Shown: positions 1-5,148 of the stretch, in pieces
Layout: the number at the start of each line of letters is the position of its first letter
Position numbering within the stretch: position 1 is the stretch's first letter
Program-made: the position numbers and the translations under genes
Origin: Oscillospiraceae bacterium
Lineage (GTDB): Bacteria; Bacillota; Clostridia; Oscillospirales; Ruminococcaceae
NCBI GenBank assembly: GCA_016297675.1
Contig: JAEDGE010000133.1
Span: 1-5,148, forward strand
DNA length: 5,148 nt
Reading direction: 5' to 3'
The notes under the pieces: model-generated
What the model saw: the letters and a program-made list of their open reading frames with translations, nothing else
Databases searched by the model: none
What the model was told of the DNA's origin: nothing

Positions 1-320
1 TGTGCAGGCTGCGGCTGTCCGCTTTGCGGATTTTGTTGGGATGCTGCTTGTGCGTAGGATGGTATCTGTGTATATTGTGGCTGTCTGCTTTGCGGATTTT
101 GTTGGGATGCTGTCTGTGCGTAGGATGGTATCTGTGTATATTGTGGCTGTCTGCTTTGCGGATTTTGCTGTGGTGTTGCTTGTGCGTAGGGTGATGCATT
201 TGCATACTGTGCTTGCCCGCTTTGTAGATTTTGCTGTGGCGTTGTTTTTGCATTTTGTGCAGAATTTACTTGTGTATCCGATTGTGGCGGCGGAACTGGT
301 GAAAACGGTGTTTCTGTCAT
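1..320 (-). CDS. N-terminal part of a protein with Q/P/S/N-rich 22-residue repeats (partial)
   Basis: An open frame starts at ATG 320-318 and runs off the left edge of the window (106 complete codons, no stop). The start is supported by AAAGGAGTG (335-327), six bases upstream. The protein begins MTETPFSPVPPPQS and then enters 22-residue repeats: residues 15-36 (degenerate), 37-58, 59-80, 81-102, and the beginning of another. Repeats carry motifs such as QYTQIPSYAQ and SQQNPQS. No signal peptide or membrane segment is visible in this part, so it looks like a disordered, hydrophilic N-terminal extension. The gene follows the sensor kinase on the same strand with a 63-bp gap holding a hairpin. 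In Clostridia, genes beside such two-component pairs often encode membrane-anchored HtrA-like serine proteases or other envelope proteins with low-complexity cytoplasmic N-termini. That identity is a guess, because no catalytic domain is visible. The opposite strand is also open here, but lacks a visible start site and overlaps the kinase gene. Confidence 0.7.
   Translation of the reverse strand, partial: MTETPFSPVPPPQSDTQVNSAQNAKTTPQQNLQSGQAQYANASPYAQATPQQNPQSRQPQYTQIPSYAQTASQQNPQSRQPQYTQIPSYAQAASQQNPQSGQPQPA
15..278 (-). repeat. 66-bp tandem repeat, four copies (22 codons each)
   Basis: Units lie at 15-80, 81-146, 147-212 and 213-278, exactly 66 bp apart, so each copy adds 22 in-frame codons to the minus-strand gene. 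Units 15-80 and 81-146 differ at only three bases (20/86, 47/113, 48/114), giving Gly/Arg, Ala/Thr and one silent change. Unit 147-212 is more diverged and unit 213-278 is degenerate, keeping mainly the PQQN-QSGQ end. The gradient suggests stepwise expansion, with the newest duplication furthest from the start codon. Another copy may begin at bases 1-14. Confidence 0.9.
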
Positions 321-344
321 GGAGAACACTCCTTTCTATATGGG

Positions 345-382
345 AAAAGGCAGACGATTGCTTTTCGTATCGTCCGCCTTTT
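345..382 (-). terminator. Probable intrinsic terminator after the sensor kinase gene
   Basis: A 14-bp stem joins 369-382 and 345-358, with one G-U wobble and a 10-base loop (359-368). On the minus strand the left arm reads AAAAGGCGGACGAT and the right arm ends GCCTTTT followed by CCC. It begins one base after the kinase stop codon (386-384), and ends 10 bases before the ribosome binding site of the downstream gene. The T-run is only four bases and falls in the stem, so termination may be partial. It could attenuate rather than abolish read-through into the repeat-bearing gene, or stabilise the 3' end of the upstream mRNA. Confidence 0.6.
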
Positions 383-383
383 G

Positions 384-1916
384 TTACATGGTTTCTTTTG
401 GCTTTTCTTCTGTATCATCTGTATGAGATTCTTCCAGTTTTTCTTTCTTCGGCAGACGAATAGAGAATTCTGTATATTCACCCTCTTCACTGCTGACGGA
501 AATCTGTGCCTTATGCAGACGAACAATGTGTTTGGTAATGTCCAGTCCGATGCCCAGTCCTGTTTTGTCGTGGCTTCTGGAGTCATCCGATTTATAAAAC
601 CGCTCAAAAATCTTTGGCAATTCCTCTTTAGAAATGCCGGCTCCCGTATTGCGGATGGCAAGAACGGTGCTTTCCGGTTCCTCCGTAAAGGTAAAGGTAA
701 TCGTACCGCCGGTGTTGACGAATTTGACTGCATTTTCAAACAGATTATAGATCACCTGTCCAATCAAATCTGGATCACCCCAGACTTGAACTGGATCAGA
801 ATCCAAACCGACCAGTGTAATATTTCGCTTTTCCAGACGGCTTTCAAACATCAGAATAGTTCGGAAAACCAGATCCTGAATTGGGAACAGCTGGTAGTGA
901 ATTTGAATGGTACCGTTATCAAATTTTGTGAGGTTCAGCATGGAAGAAATCAGAATTTTCAGTCGCTGCATCTCCTGCGAAACAATGGAAAGATATTGCA
1001 CTCGCTTGTTTTTTGGAACAGTGCCGTCCAGCATCCCATCTACATAACCGCTGATGATCGTCATCGGCGTCCGCAGTTCATGTGAAACATTGGAAACAAA
1101 TTGTTTTCGCTGATTTTCTGCATTTTCCGCTGCATACGCAAGTTCATTGATACTATACGCCATTGCTTCATAAGAAGGCTCTTCAAAACTGCCCGGATTC
1201 AGGTGCTCCGTATAGTTCCCCTTTGCACACTGCTGTGCAATCTGCATCATCTGTTCCAGTGGTTTTTGATTTCGGTTCAGAAGGAACGCTGTTACGCTGA
1301 CAAGAAGTCCTGTCAGTACCATACAGCACAATAAACCATAGAGCCACATTTTGGAGACAAATACATCCATCACACTGGTTGTAGTATTGCTGAACAGGTA
1401 GTAATTTGTAACCGTTCCATCCCATTCTGTAAAAGAAATCACAGTGCCTTTGCTAATCATAGGACGGTGTTCCTTCGGATTCAGCATAGCGAGGGTATCA
1501 GAAAGATATTTACCGTCTTCCTGTATGGTCTGCAATGCTACGTCATCCAGATGGATTTTTTCTTTTTCACAGTTCACTTGTTTGGAACAAATCACACAAT
1601 TGCCTTCTGTGTCAAATAAAAAATACAGTGCATGGGTTTCTTCTGTATTCCAGTCAAATAACTCCTGTGTATAACCATCTGGTATCCAGTCAATGCTATT
1701 TTGACCTTCTTCATTTTCCTCATGATAGTGTTTGAGAATGCTGGTTGCTAAAATGCCGTCATTTTTTGCAATAGAGGCGAGAACAGAGTATTTATACATG
1801 GAAATACTGATAATGGAAATAATAATGGTGCAGGCCAGCATTGCCAACACTTCCACACAGATAATCCGCATGGTGAGAGGATGGAAGCGGCGTGATTTTT
1901 TCGCACCGTCAGCCAT
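384..1916 (-). CDS. HAMP-domain sensor histidine kinase of a two-component system
   Basis: A 510-residue membrane kinase that should autophosphorylate on His and pass the phosphate to the regulator encoded just upstream. Order: short basic cytoplasmic N-terminus; TM1 about residues 17-40; extracytoplasmic sensor about 41-188; TM2 about 189-213; HAMP about 214-266; HisKA dimerisation domain with SHELRTP, phosphoacceptor His279; HATPase_c domain with N-box NLFENAVKF (Asn395), G1 box NTGAGI (423-428), F-box FERFYKSD (437-444) and G2 box KTGLGIGL (451-458). The tail from about 490 is charged (KEKLEESHTDDTEEKPKE). The G1 box has Asn423 where Asp is usual; the other catalytic boxes are intact. The sensor domain contains Cys107, Cys110 and Cys116, and its ligand is unknown. 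The ATG (1916-1914) overlaps the regulator stop as TAATG, so translation is probably coupled. The architecture resembles PhoR/ResE-type kinases, but orthology cannot be assigned. Confidence 0.96.
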   Translation of the reverse strand: MADGAKKSRRFHPLTMRIICVEVLAMLACTIIISIISISMYKYSVLASIAKNDGILATSILKHYHEENEEGQNSIDWIPDGYTQELFDWNTEETHALYFLFDTEGNCVICSKQVNCEKEKIHLDDVALQTIQEDGKYLSDTLAMLNPKEHRPMISKGTVISFTEWDGTVTNYYLFSNTTTSVMDVFVSKMWLYGLLCCMVLTGLLVSVTAFLLNRNQKPLEQMMQIAQQCAKGNYTEHLNPGSFEEPSYEAMAYSINELAYAAENAENQRKQFVSNVSHELRTPMTIISGYVDGMLDGTVPKNKRVQYLSIVSQEMQRLKILISSMLNLTKFDNGTIQIHYQLFPIQDLVFRTILMFESRLEKRNITLVGLDSDPVQVWGDPDLIGQVIYNLFENAVKFVNTGGTITFTFTEEPESTVLAIRNTGAGISKEELPKIFERFYKSDDSRSHDKTGLGIGLDITKHIVRLHKAQISVSSEEGEYTEFSIRLPKKEKLEESHTDDTEEKPKETM

Positions 1917-1930
1917 TATTCTTCTTCTTC
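1913..1930 (-). promoter_or_regulatory. TAATG stop-start overlap with purine-rich ribosome binding site
   Basis: The regulator ends in TAA (1918-1916) and the kinase ATG (1916-1914) shares one base with it. No AGGAGG core is present. Instead the codons for the regulator's terminal glutamates form a GAAGAAGAAGAA purine run (1930-1919) immediately upstream. This arrangement is typical of translational coupling, in which ribosomes finishing the regulator re-initiate on the kinase, and it probably keeps kinase output tied to, and lower than, regulator output. Confidence 0.7.
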
Positions 1931-2614
1931 AGATTCAAACTTATAGCCGACACCCCAAACTGTCTTGAGTGCCCACTTATCGGAAACGCCTTCGAGCTTT
2001 TCCCGCAGACGCTTGATGTGCACATCAATGGTACGGGAATCCCCATAATATTCAAAGCCCCAGACTTCATCCAGCAGCTGATCACGTGTGTAAACACGAT
2101 TCGGATTAGATGCGAGATAGAAGAGCAGTTCCAGTTCCTTCGGTGGTGTATCGACCACTTTGCCATTTACCCGCAGTTCATAGCGTGTCATATTGACAGA
2201 CAGCTTGTCATAGCGAACTTCTCTGACTTCTGTTTCAGCCGGAGCCGCACTGACTCTTCTGGCAATTGCCTTGATACGGGCAACGACTTCTTTGGTGTCA
2301 AACGGTTTTACAATATAATCATCTGCACCCAGTTCCAGACCCAATACCTTATCAAAGGTATCGCCCTTTGCGGTAATCATAATAATCGGTACGCTGGACT
2401 TTTTCCGGATTTCCCGGCAGACCTGCCAGCCGTCCATGCTTGGGAGCATGACATCCAGCAGAACGATGTCCGGTTTCAGTGCATTGAATTTGACCAGAGC
2501 TTCTTCGCCGTCATAAGAGAGAATGACACTGTACCCCTCGTTTTCCAGATACATCATCAATACGTCACAAATATTTGGGTCATCATCTACAACTAATACT
2601 TTTTCCAATGCCAT
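1916..2614 (-). CDS. OmpR/PhoB-family response regulator transcription factor
   Basis: A 232-residue cytoplasmic regulator, full length for the family. The receiver domain (about 1-120) has the acidic pocket Asp10/Asp11, phosphoacceptor Asp54 in LLDVMLPSMDGW, Thr81 in MITAKGD and Lys103 in IVKPFD. After a short linker (about 121-132) the winged-helix Trans_reg_C domain (about 135-228) shows PPKELELLFYLASN, VYTRDQLLDEVWG, the recognition-helix segment RTIDVHIKRLREKL and the terminal hairpin KTVWGVGYKF. It ends in an acidic EEEE tail whose codons serve as the upstream region of the kinase start. The ATG (2614-2612) has GAGG at 2628-2625, ten bases upstream, an acceptable if weak site. It is the first gene of the regulator-kinase operon, transcribed divergently from groES. 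Targets cannot be read from the sequence; the repeat-bearing downstream gene is a candidate. Confidence 0.97.
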   Translation of the reverse strand: MALEKVLVVDDDPNICDVLMMYLENEGYSVILSYDGEEALVKFNALKPDIVLLDVMLPSMDGWQVCREIRKKSSVPIIMITAKGDTFDKVLGLELGADDYIVKPFDTKEVVARIKAIARRVSAAPAETEVREVRYDKLSVNMTRYELRVNGKVVDTPPKELELLFYLASNPNRVYTRDQLLDEVWGFEYYGDSRTIDVHIKRLREKLEGVSDKWALKTVWGVGYKFESEEEE

Positions 2615-2677
2615 GGTTATGAAACCTCACTTTTCCTATTTTATTTTTATGACAAAATGAAATTGTCGTTCATCAGT

Positions 2678-2686
2678 ATGATAACA
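2678..2686 (-). promoter_or_regulatory. Possible extended -10 promoter for the regulator-kinase operon
   Basis: On the minus strand TGTTATCAT (2686-2678) matches an extended -10 (TGn plus TATCAT). It would start transcription near 2671 and leave a leader of about 57 bases before the regulator ATG. The hexamer 17 bases upstream (ACCATA) is a poor -35, consistent with reliance on the extended -10 or on an activator such as the regulator itself. The call rests on one motif in AT-rich DNA. Confidence 0.35.
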
Positions 2687-2908
2687 CAGGATGGTAAAAA
2701 TATGGTGTATTTTTTTTGTATTTGCTATGAACTAATCGTAAATTATGAAATTTGTAAAAATCTAAAATGTATTTGTTAGCTTCTTTGCTGAATTCAAAAT
2801 ACGCTGAAAAACCATTCGCAATTGCTGTAAAAATCATATAATCTTTTTTTTGTTTAGAGAGAGAATTTGTGCATCTATACAATTTTGCAGAAAAAGCAGC
2901 ATTTAGGC

Positions 2909-2936
2909 TTGATTTTTCCGAAAAAGTTGTTATAAT
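2909..2936 (+). promoter_or_regulatory. SigA-type promoter of groES-groEL
   Basis: TTGATT (2909-2914) and a consensus TATAAT (2931-2936) are separated by 16 bases, and TG at 2928-2929 makes the -10 extended. Transcription should start near 2943, inside the left arm of CIRCE, so bound HrcA would block RNA polymerase. This is a strong vegetative promoter whose heat control comes from derepression. Confidence 0.88.
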
Positions 2937-2940
2937 AAGA

Positions 2941-2967
2941 TTAGCACTCAGGAAAAAGGAGTGCTAA
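2941..2967 (+). promoter_or_regulatory. CIRCE operator (HrcA binding site)
   Basis: TTAGCACTC (2941-2949), a 9-base spacer (2950-2958) and GAGTGCTAA (2959-2967) match the CIRCE consensus exactly in both arms. HrcA bound here represses groESL at normal temperature, and its release on heat shock, with GroEL feeding back on HrcA folding, derepresses the operon. The site lies four bases after the -10 box and 52 bases before the groES start, and would also form a hairpin at the 5' end of the mRNA. hrcA is not in this window. Confidence 0.98.
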
Positions 2968-3019
2968 CACAAACAGCACGTAAGTGATAAACTATAAAAT
3001 CTATGGGAGGAAGAGCGTT

Positions 3020-3316
3020 ATGTTGAAACCATTGGCAGATAGAGTGATTGTCAAGTTTGAAGAAGAGGAAAAGGAAGAAAAGACCGCAGGCGGTCTGATC
3101 CTGACAACAAAGGCAGCTTCCAGCAGCTATGCAACGGCAACTGTTGTTGCATGTGGTGCAGGCAAGTATGCTTCCACTGGTACGCTGATTCCGATGGCAG
3201 TGCAGGTCGGCGACAAGGTATTGCTGAGCAAAACTGCTGGTCAGAAGATCAAGGAAAACGGCGAAGAACTGACTGTTGTTTATGAAAGCGAAATCATCGC
3301 TGTTGTTGCAGAATAA
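3020..3316 (+). CDS. groES: Co-chaperonin GroES (Cpn10)
   Basis: A 98-residue protein, close to the usual 94-97, that forms the heptameric lid of the GroEL chamber. The start is the ATG at 3020, nine bases after GGGAGG (3005-3010); it gives the family N-terminus MLKPLADRVIVK, and the in-frame codons upstream do not match the family. The mobile loop (about 16-33) carries TAGG and the hydrophobic tripeptide Leu26-Ile27-Leu28 that docks on GroEL. Later family signatures are VACGAGK (43-49), VQVGDKVLLSK (61-71) and the C-terminal ESEIIAVV (89-96). Less usual are the Ser/Ala/Thr-rich stretch TTKAASSSYATAT (29-41), where many Firmicutes have a Pro and an EK pair, and Thr72 where Tyr is common in SKYAG. 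It is the first gene of the operon, 40 bp before groEL, and controlled by the CIRCE promoter. Confidence 0.98.
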   Translation: MLKPLADRVIVKFEEEEKEEKTAGGLILTTKAASSSYATATVVACGAGKYASTGTLIPMAVQVGDKVLLSKTAGQKIKENGEELTVVYESEIIAVVAE

Positions 3317-3356
3317 GTACATGAAAAAAGGCAATTGAGAAAAGGAGTGCAGAATC

Positions 3357-4985
3357 ATGGCAAAAGAAATTAAATACAATGCAGATGCAAGAGATGCAAT
3401 TGTGGCTGGTATTGATAAGCTGGCAAACACCGTAAAGATTACCCTCGGTCCGAAGGGCAGAAATGTGGTACTGGATAAGGAATTTGGTGCACCGCTGGTA
3501 ACGAATGACGGTGTGACCATTGCAAAGGATATCGAATTGGAAGATGCCTTTGAGAATATGGGTGCACAGCTGGTAAGAGAAGTGGCAACCAAGACCAATG
3601 ATGCAGCTGGTGACGGTACGACAACCGCAACCGTTCTGGCACAGGCAATCATTCACGAAGGACTGAAGAACATTGCAGCAGGTGCAAACCCGATGGTACT
3701 TCGCAAGGGTATTGCAAAGGCAGTCGATGCTGCAGTAGACAGCATTCAGGAAAATTCCAAGGAAGTCAACGGTTCTGAGGATATTGCAAGAGTTGCAACT
3801 ATTTCTTCTGCGGATGAAAATGTCGGCAAGCTGATTGCAGAGGCAATGGAAAAGGTGACAACAGATGGTGTCATCACGATTGAAGAAGGCAAGACCGCAG
3901 AGACCTACAGCGAAGTGGTAGAAGGTATGCAGTTTGACCGTGGCTATCTGTCTCCATATATGGTAACCGATCGGGAGAAGATGAAGGTCGTATACGATGA
4001 CGCTCTGGTCTTCCTGACAGACAGAACCATCAGCAACATTCAGGAAATCCTGCCGTTGCTGGAACAGATTGTACAAATGGGCAAGAAGCTGCTGATTATT
4101 GCAGAAGATATCGAAGGCGAAGCACTGACCACCATTATCTTGAACAACCTGCGTGGTACATTCAAGTGTGCAGCAGTGAAGGCTCCGGGCTTTGGTGACA
4201 GAAGAAAGGAAATGCTGGAAGATATTGCAATCCTGACTGGCGGTACTGTCATCTCCAAGGATTTGGATATGGAACTGAAGGATGCTACCATTGATATGCT
4301 GGGTCGTGTTGGTCAGGCAGTCATCGACAAGGAAAACACCATTCTGGTTGGTGGTGCTGGCGAAAAGGAAGCCATTGCAGAACGGATTCAGGAAATCAAG
4401 AACCAGATTGCACTGTCTACTTCTGACTTTGACAAGGAAAAGATGCAGGAGCGGATTGGCAAGCTGTCCGGTGGTGTTGCAGTCATCCATGTTGGTGCAG
4501 CAACCGAAGTAGAAATGAAGGAAAAGAAGCTGCGGATTGAAGACGCTCTGTCTGCAACCAAGGCAGCTGTAGAAGAAGGTATCGTAGCAGGCGGCGGCAC
4601 CGCACTGATTAACGCAATGCCGACCATTGAAAAGCTGATTCCGACACTGGAAGGCGATGAGAAGACTGGTGCAAAGATTATTCTGCGTGCACTGGAAGCA
4701 CCGCTTCGTCAGATTGCAGCCAATGCAGGTCTGGAAGGCAGTGTGATCATTGACAAGATTCGGAGAAGCCGCAAAGTTGGCTATGGTTTTGATGCATACA
4801 CCGAAAATTACTGTGATATGCTGAGCAGCGGTATTGTGGATCCGACCAAGGTAACAAGAAGTGCATTGCAGAATGCTGCATCGATTGCTTCCATGGTACT
4901 GACCACAGAGAGTGCAGTTGCAACCATTAAGAAGGATGAACCGGTACCGGCTGCACCGGCAGGCGGCATGGGCGGCATGTATTAA
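3357..4985 (+). CDS. groEL: Chaperonin GroEL (Cpn60)
   Basis: A complete 542-residue group I chaperonin, a usual length, which forms the ATP-driven double-ring folding chamber in the cytoplasm with GroES. Nucleotide-site signatures are TLGPKGRNVVLD (29-40), TNDGVTIA (49-56) and GDGTTTATV (85-93); the ATPase aspartate is Asp396 in RIEDAL. The apical substrate and GroES surface includes Tyr197, Tyr201 and Met202 in RGYLSPYM. Hinge glycines appear in VVEGMQFDRG (188-196) and LSGGVAVI (370-377). The family pattern AAVEEGIVAGGG is at 403-414. The C-terminus is short, PAGGMGGMY, with one GGM pair rather than a long tail. The start ATG has AAAGGAG (3341-3347) nine bases upstream. It is co-transcribed with groES and followed by a strong terminator. 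Nothing suggests a second, moonlighting or degenerate copy. Confidence 0.99.
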   Translation: MAKEIKYNADARDAIVAGIDKLANTVKITLGPKGRNVVLDKEFGAPLVTNDGVTIAKDIELEDAFENMGAQLVREVATKTNDAAGDGTTTATVLAQAIIHEGLKNIAAGANPMVLRKGIAKAVDAAVDSIQENSKEVNGSEDIARVATISSADENVGKLIAEAMEKVTTDGVITIEEGKTAETYSEVVEGMQFDRGYLSPYMVTDREKMKVVYDDALVFLTDRTISNIQEILPLLEQIVQMGKKLLIIAEDIEGEALTTIILNNLRGTFKCAAVKAPGFGDRRKEMLEDIAILTGGTVISKDLDMELKDATIDMLGRVGQAVIDKENTILVGGAGEKEAIAERIQEIKNQIALSTSDFDKEKMQERIGKLSGGVAVIHVGAATEVEMKEKKLRIEDALSATKAAVEEGIVAGGGTALINAMPTIEKLIPTLEGDEKTGAKIILRALEAPLRQIAANAGLEGSVIIDKIRRSRKVGYGFDAYTENYCDMLSSGIVDPTKVTRSALQNAASIASMVLTTESAVATIKKDEPVPAAPAGGMGGMY

Positions 4986-5015
4986 TTCTTGTGAGGAAAT
5001 TTTCTCATAAATATC

Positions 5016-5059
5016 GGAAAAGCGGCAGCGTGAGAAATTACGCTGTCGCTTTCCTTTTT
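5016..5059 (+). terminator. Rho-independent terminator of groES-groEL
   Basis: The arms at 5016-5031 and 5040-5054 pair over about 15 bp (GGAAA plus GCGGCAGCGT against ACGCTGTCGCTTTCC), with one bulged A and one G-U wobble. The loop is GAGAAATT, and TTTTT (5055-5059) follows. It starts 30 bases after the groEL stop, and is the clear end of the operon. Confidence 0.93.
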
Positions 5060-5070
5060 GTATCGCAATA

Positions 5071-5148
5071 GGTTGATCCGCCGAACGGCGAAGTGCGGTC
5101 AAGCTGGCTCAGCTTGGCGAGGAGTGCAGAGGGCAAGCTGCCCTCTGC
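5071..5148. repeat. GC-rich cluster of small hairpins, possible interspersed palindromic repeat (partial)
   Basis: Fifty-one of these 78 bases are G or C, much richer than the flanking DNA. Three stems follow in series: CCGC 5078-5081 with GCGG 5095-5098 (extendable by GA/TC around a bulge); CAAGCT 5100-5105 with AGCTTG 5111-5116, loop 5 bases; and GCAGAGGGC 5126-5134 with GCCCTCTGC 5140-5148, loop AAGCT. CAAGCTG also occurs twice as a direct repeat (5100-5106, 5134-5140). The last stem ends at the window edge, so the element probably continues. It looks like a REP-type repeat or the terminus of a small element, but copy number cannot be judged from one window. Confidence 0.45.

Larger units (their letters stand above)
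2615..3019. other. Divergent intergenic region between the regulator operon and groES
   Basis: A 405-bp gap between divergent operons. The regulator side holds a tentative extended -10 (2678-2686) and a small inverted repeat (gacaa at 2651-2655, ttgtc at 2663-2667) in the presumed leader. The middle (about 2695-2900) is strongly AT-rich with T8-9 and A4-5 tracts and an isolated palindrome GCAATTGC (2818-2825). I see no convincing gene or RNA there. The groES side holds the promoter at 2909-2936, CIRCE at 2941-2967 and the groES ribosome binding site. Confidence 0.8.

Noticed and set aside
2..463. Plus-strand frame of 153 codons across the left-edge repeats
   Set aside because: It is antisense to the kinase 3' end and the repeat-bearing gene, has no visible start or ribosome binding site, and is open only because the 66-bp repeat is free of stops in several frames.
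381..1085. Plus-strand 234-codon frame opposite the kinase
   Set aside because: Antisense to a confidently identified kinase and without a ribosome binding site or recognisable domain.
2694..2833. Three TTTTTAC motifs on the minus strand as regulator binding repeats
   Set aside because: They are widely and irregularly spaced (near 2694-2700, 2754-2760 and 2827-2833), not the roughly 10-11 bp tandem spacing expected for OmpR-type sites, and are easily explained by AT-richness.
2673..2882. Minus-strand 69-codon frame in the intergenic region
   Set aside because: It begins at TTG without a Shine-Dalgarno site, has AT-driven composition, and overlaps the likely regulator promoter; it resembles no family I recognise.
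2961..2987. Tiny upstream frame (GTG, eight codons) in the groES leader
   Set aside because: The GTG is part of the fixed CIRCE right arm and the Shine-Dalgarno-like bases overlap it too closely; no support for translation.
4992..5008. Palindromic stretch tgaggaaattttctca just after groEL as a first terminator
   Set aside because: The arms meet with almost no loop and no T-run follows; the hairpin at 5016-5059 is the convincing terminator.
3294..5102. Long minus-strand frame of 602 codons opposite groEL
   Set aside because: It is a shadow of the groEL codon pattern; the product is Cys/Asn/Gln-rich and unlike any real protein, while the plus strand is unmistakably GroEL.
1..5148. CRISPR array, tRNA or rRNA genes, transposase
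   Set aside because: No spaced identical repeats with unique spacers, no tRNA cloverleaf or rRNA motifs, and no transposase or integrase frame was seen on either strand.

Overview
The window reads as ordinary chromosomal DNA from a Gram-positive anaerobe of the class Clostridia, probably an Oscillospiraceae/Ruminococcus-like gut bacterium. The signs are a perfect CIRCE heat-shock operator, strong AGGAGG-type ribosome binding sites, SigA-like promoters, an OmpR/HAMP-kinase pair of clostridial type, and a GroEL ending in GGMGGMY. The genus is an inference; no rRNA or other definitive marker is present.

Layout. Bases 1-320 (minus strand) hold the start of a protein cut by the window edge. Its N-terminus is Gln/Pro/Ser/Asn-rich and built from a 22-residue (66-bp) tandem repeat. 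Bases 345-382 form a hairpin that looks like an intrinsic terminator after the kinase gene. Bases 384-2614 (minus strand) encode a two-component system, transcribed response regulator first and then histidine kinase; the two genes overlap by one base (TAATG). Bases 2615-3019 are a divergent, AT-rich intergenic region. It carries a tentative promoter for the regulator operon, a clear SigA-type promoter for groES, and the CIRCE operator. Bases 3020-4985 (plus strand) are the groES-groEL chaperonin operon, ended by a strong terminator at 5016-5059. The last ~78 bases (5071-5148) are GC-rich and consist of consecutive small hairpins, and are unlike the rest of the window.

How the parts work together. 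The groESL operon is a standalone heat-shock unit expected to be repressed by HrcA (not in the window) through CIRCE. The two-component system is transcribed away from it and would sense an extracytoplasmic signal. The repeat-bearing gene downstream of the kinase could be a cell-envelope effector of that system, but its functional domain lies outside the window, so its identity is open.

No clearly novel system is visible. The points most worth a second look are the hairpin cluster at the right edge, the recently duplicated repeats at the left edge, and the cysteine cluster in the kinase sensor domain.
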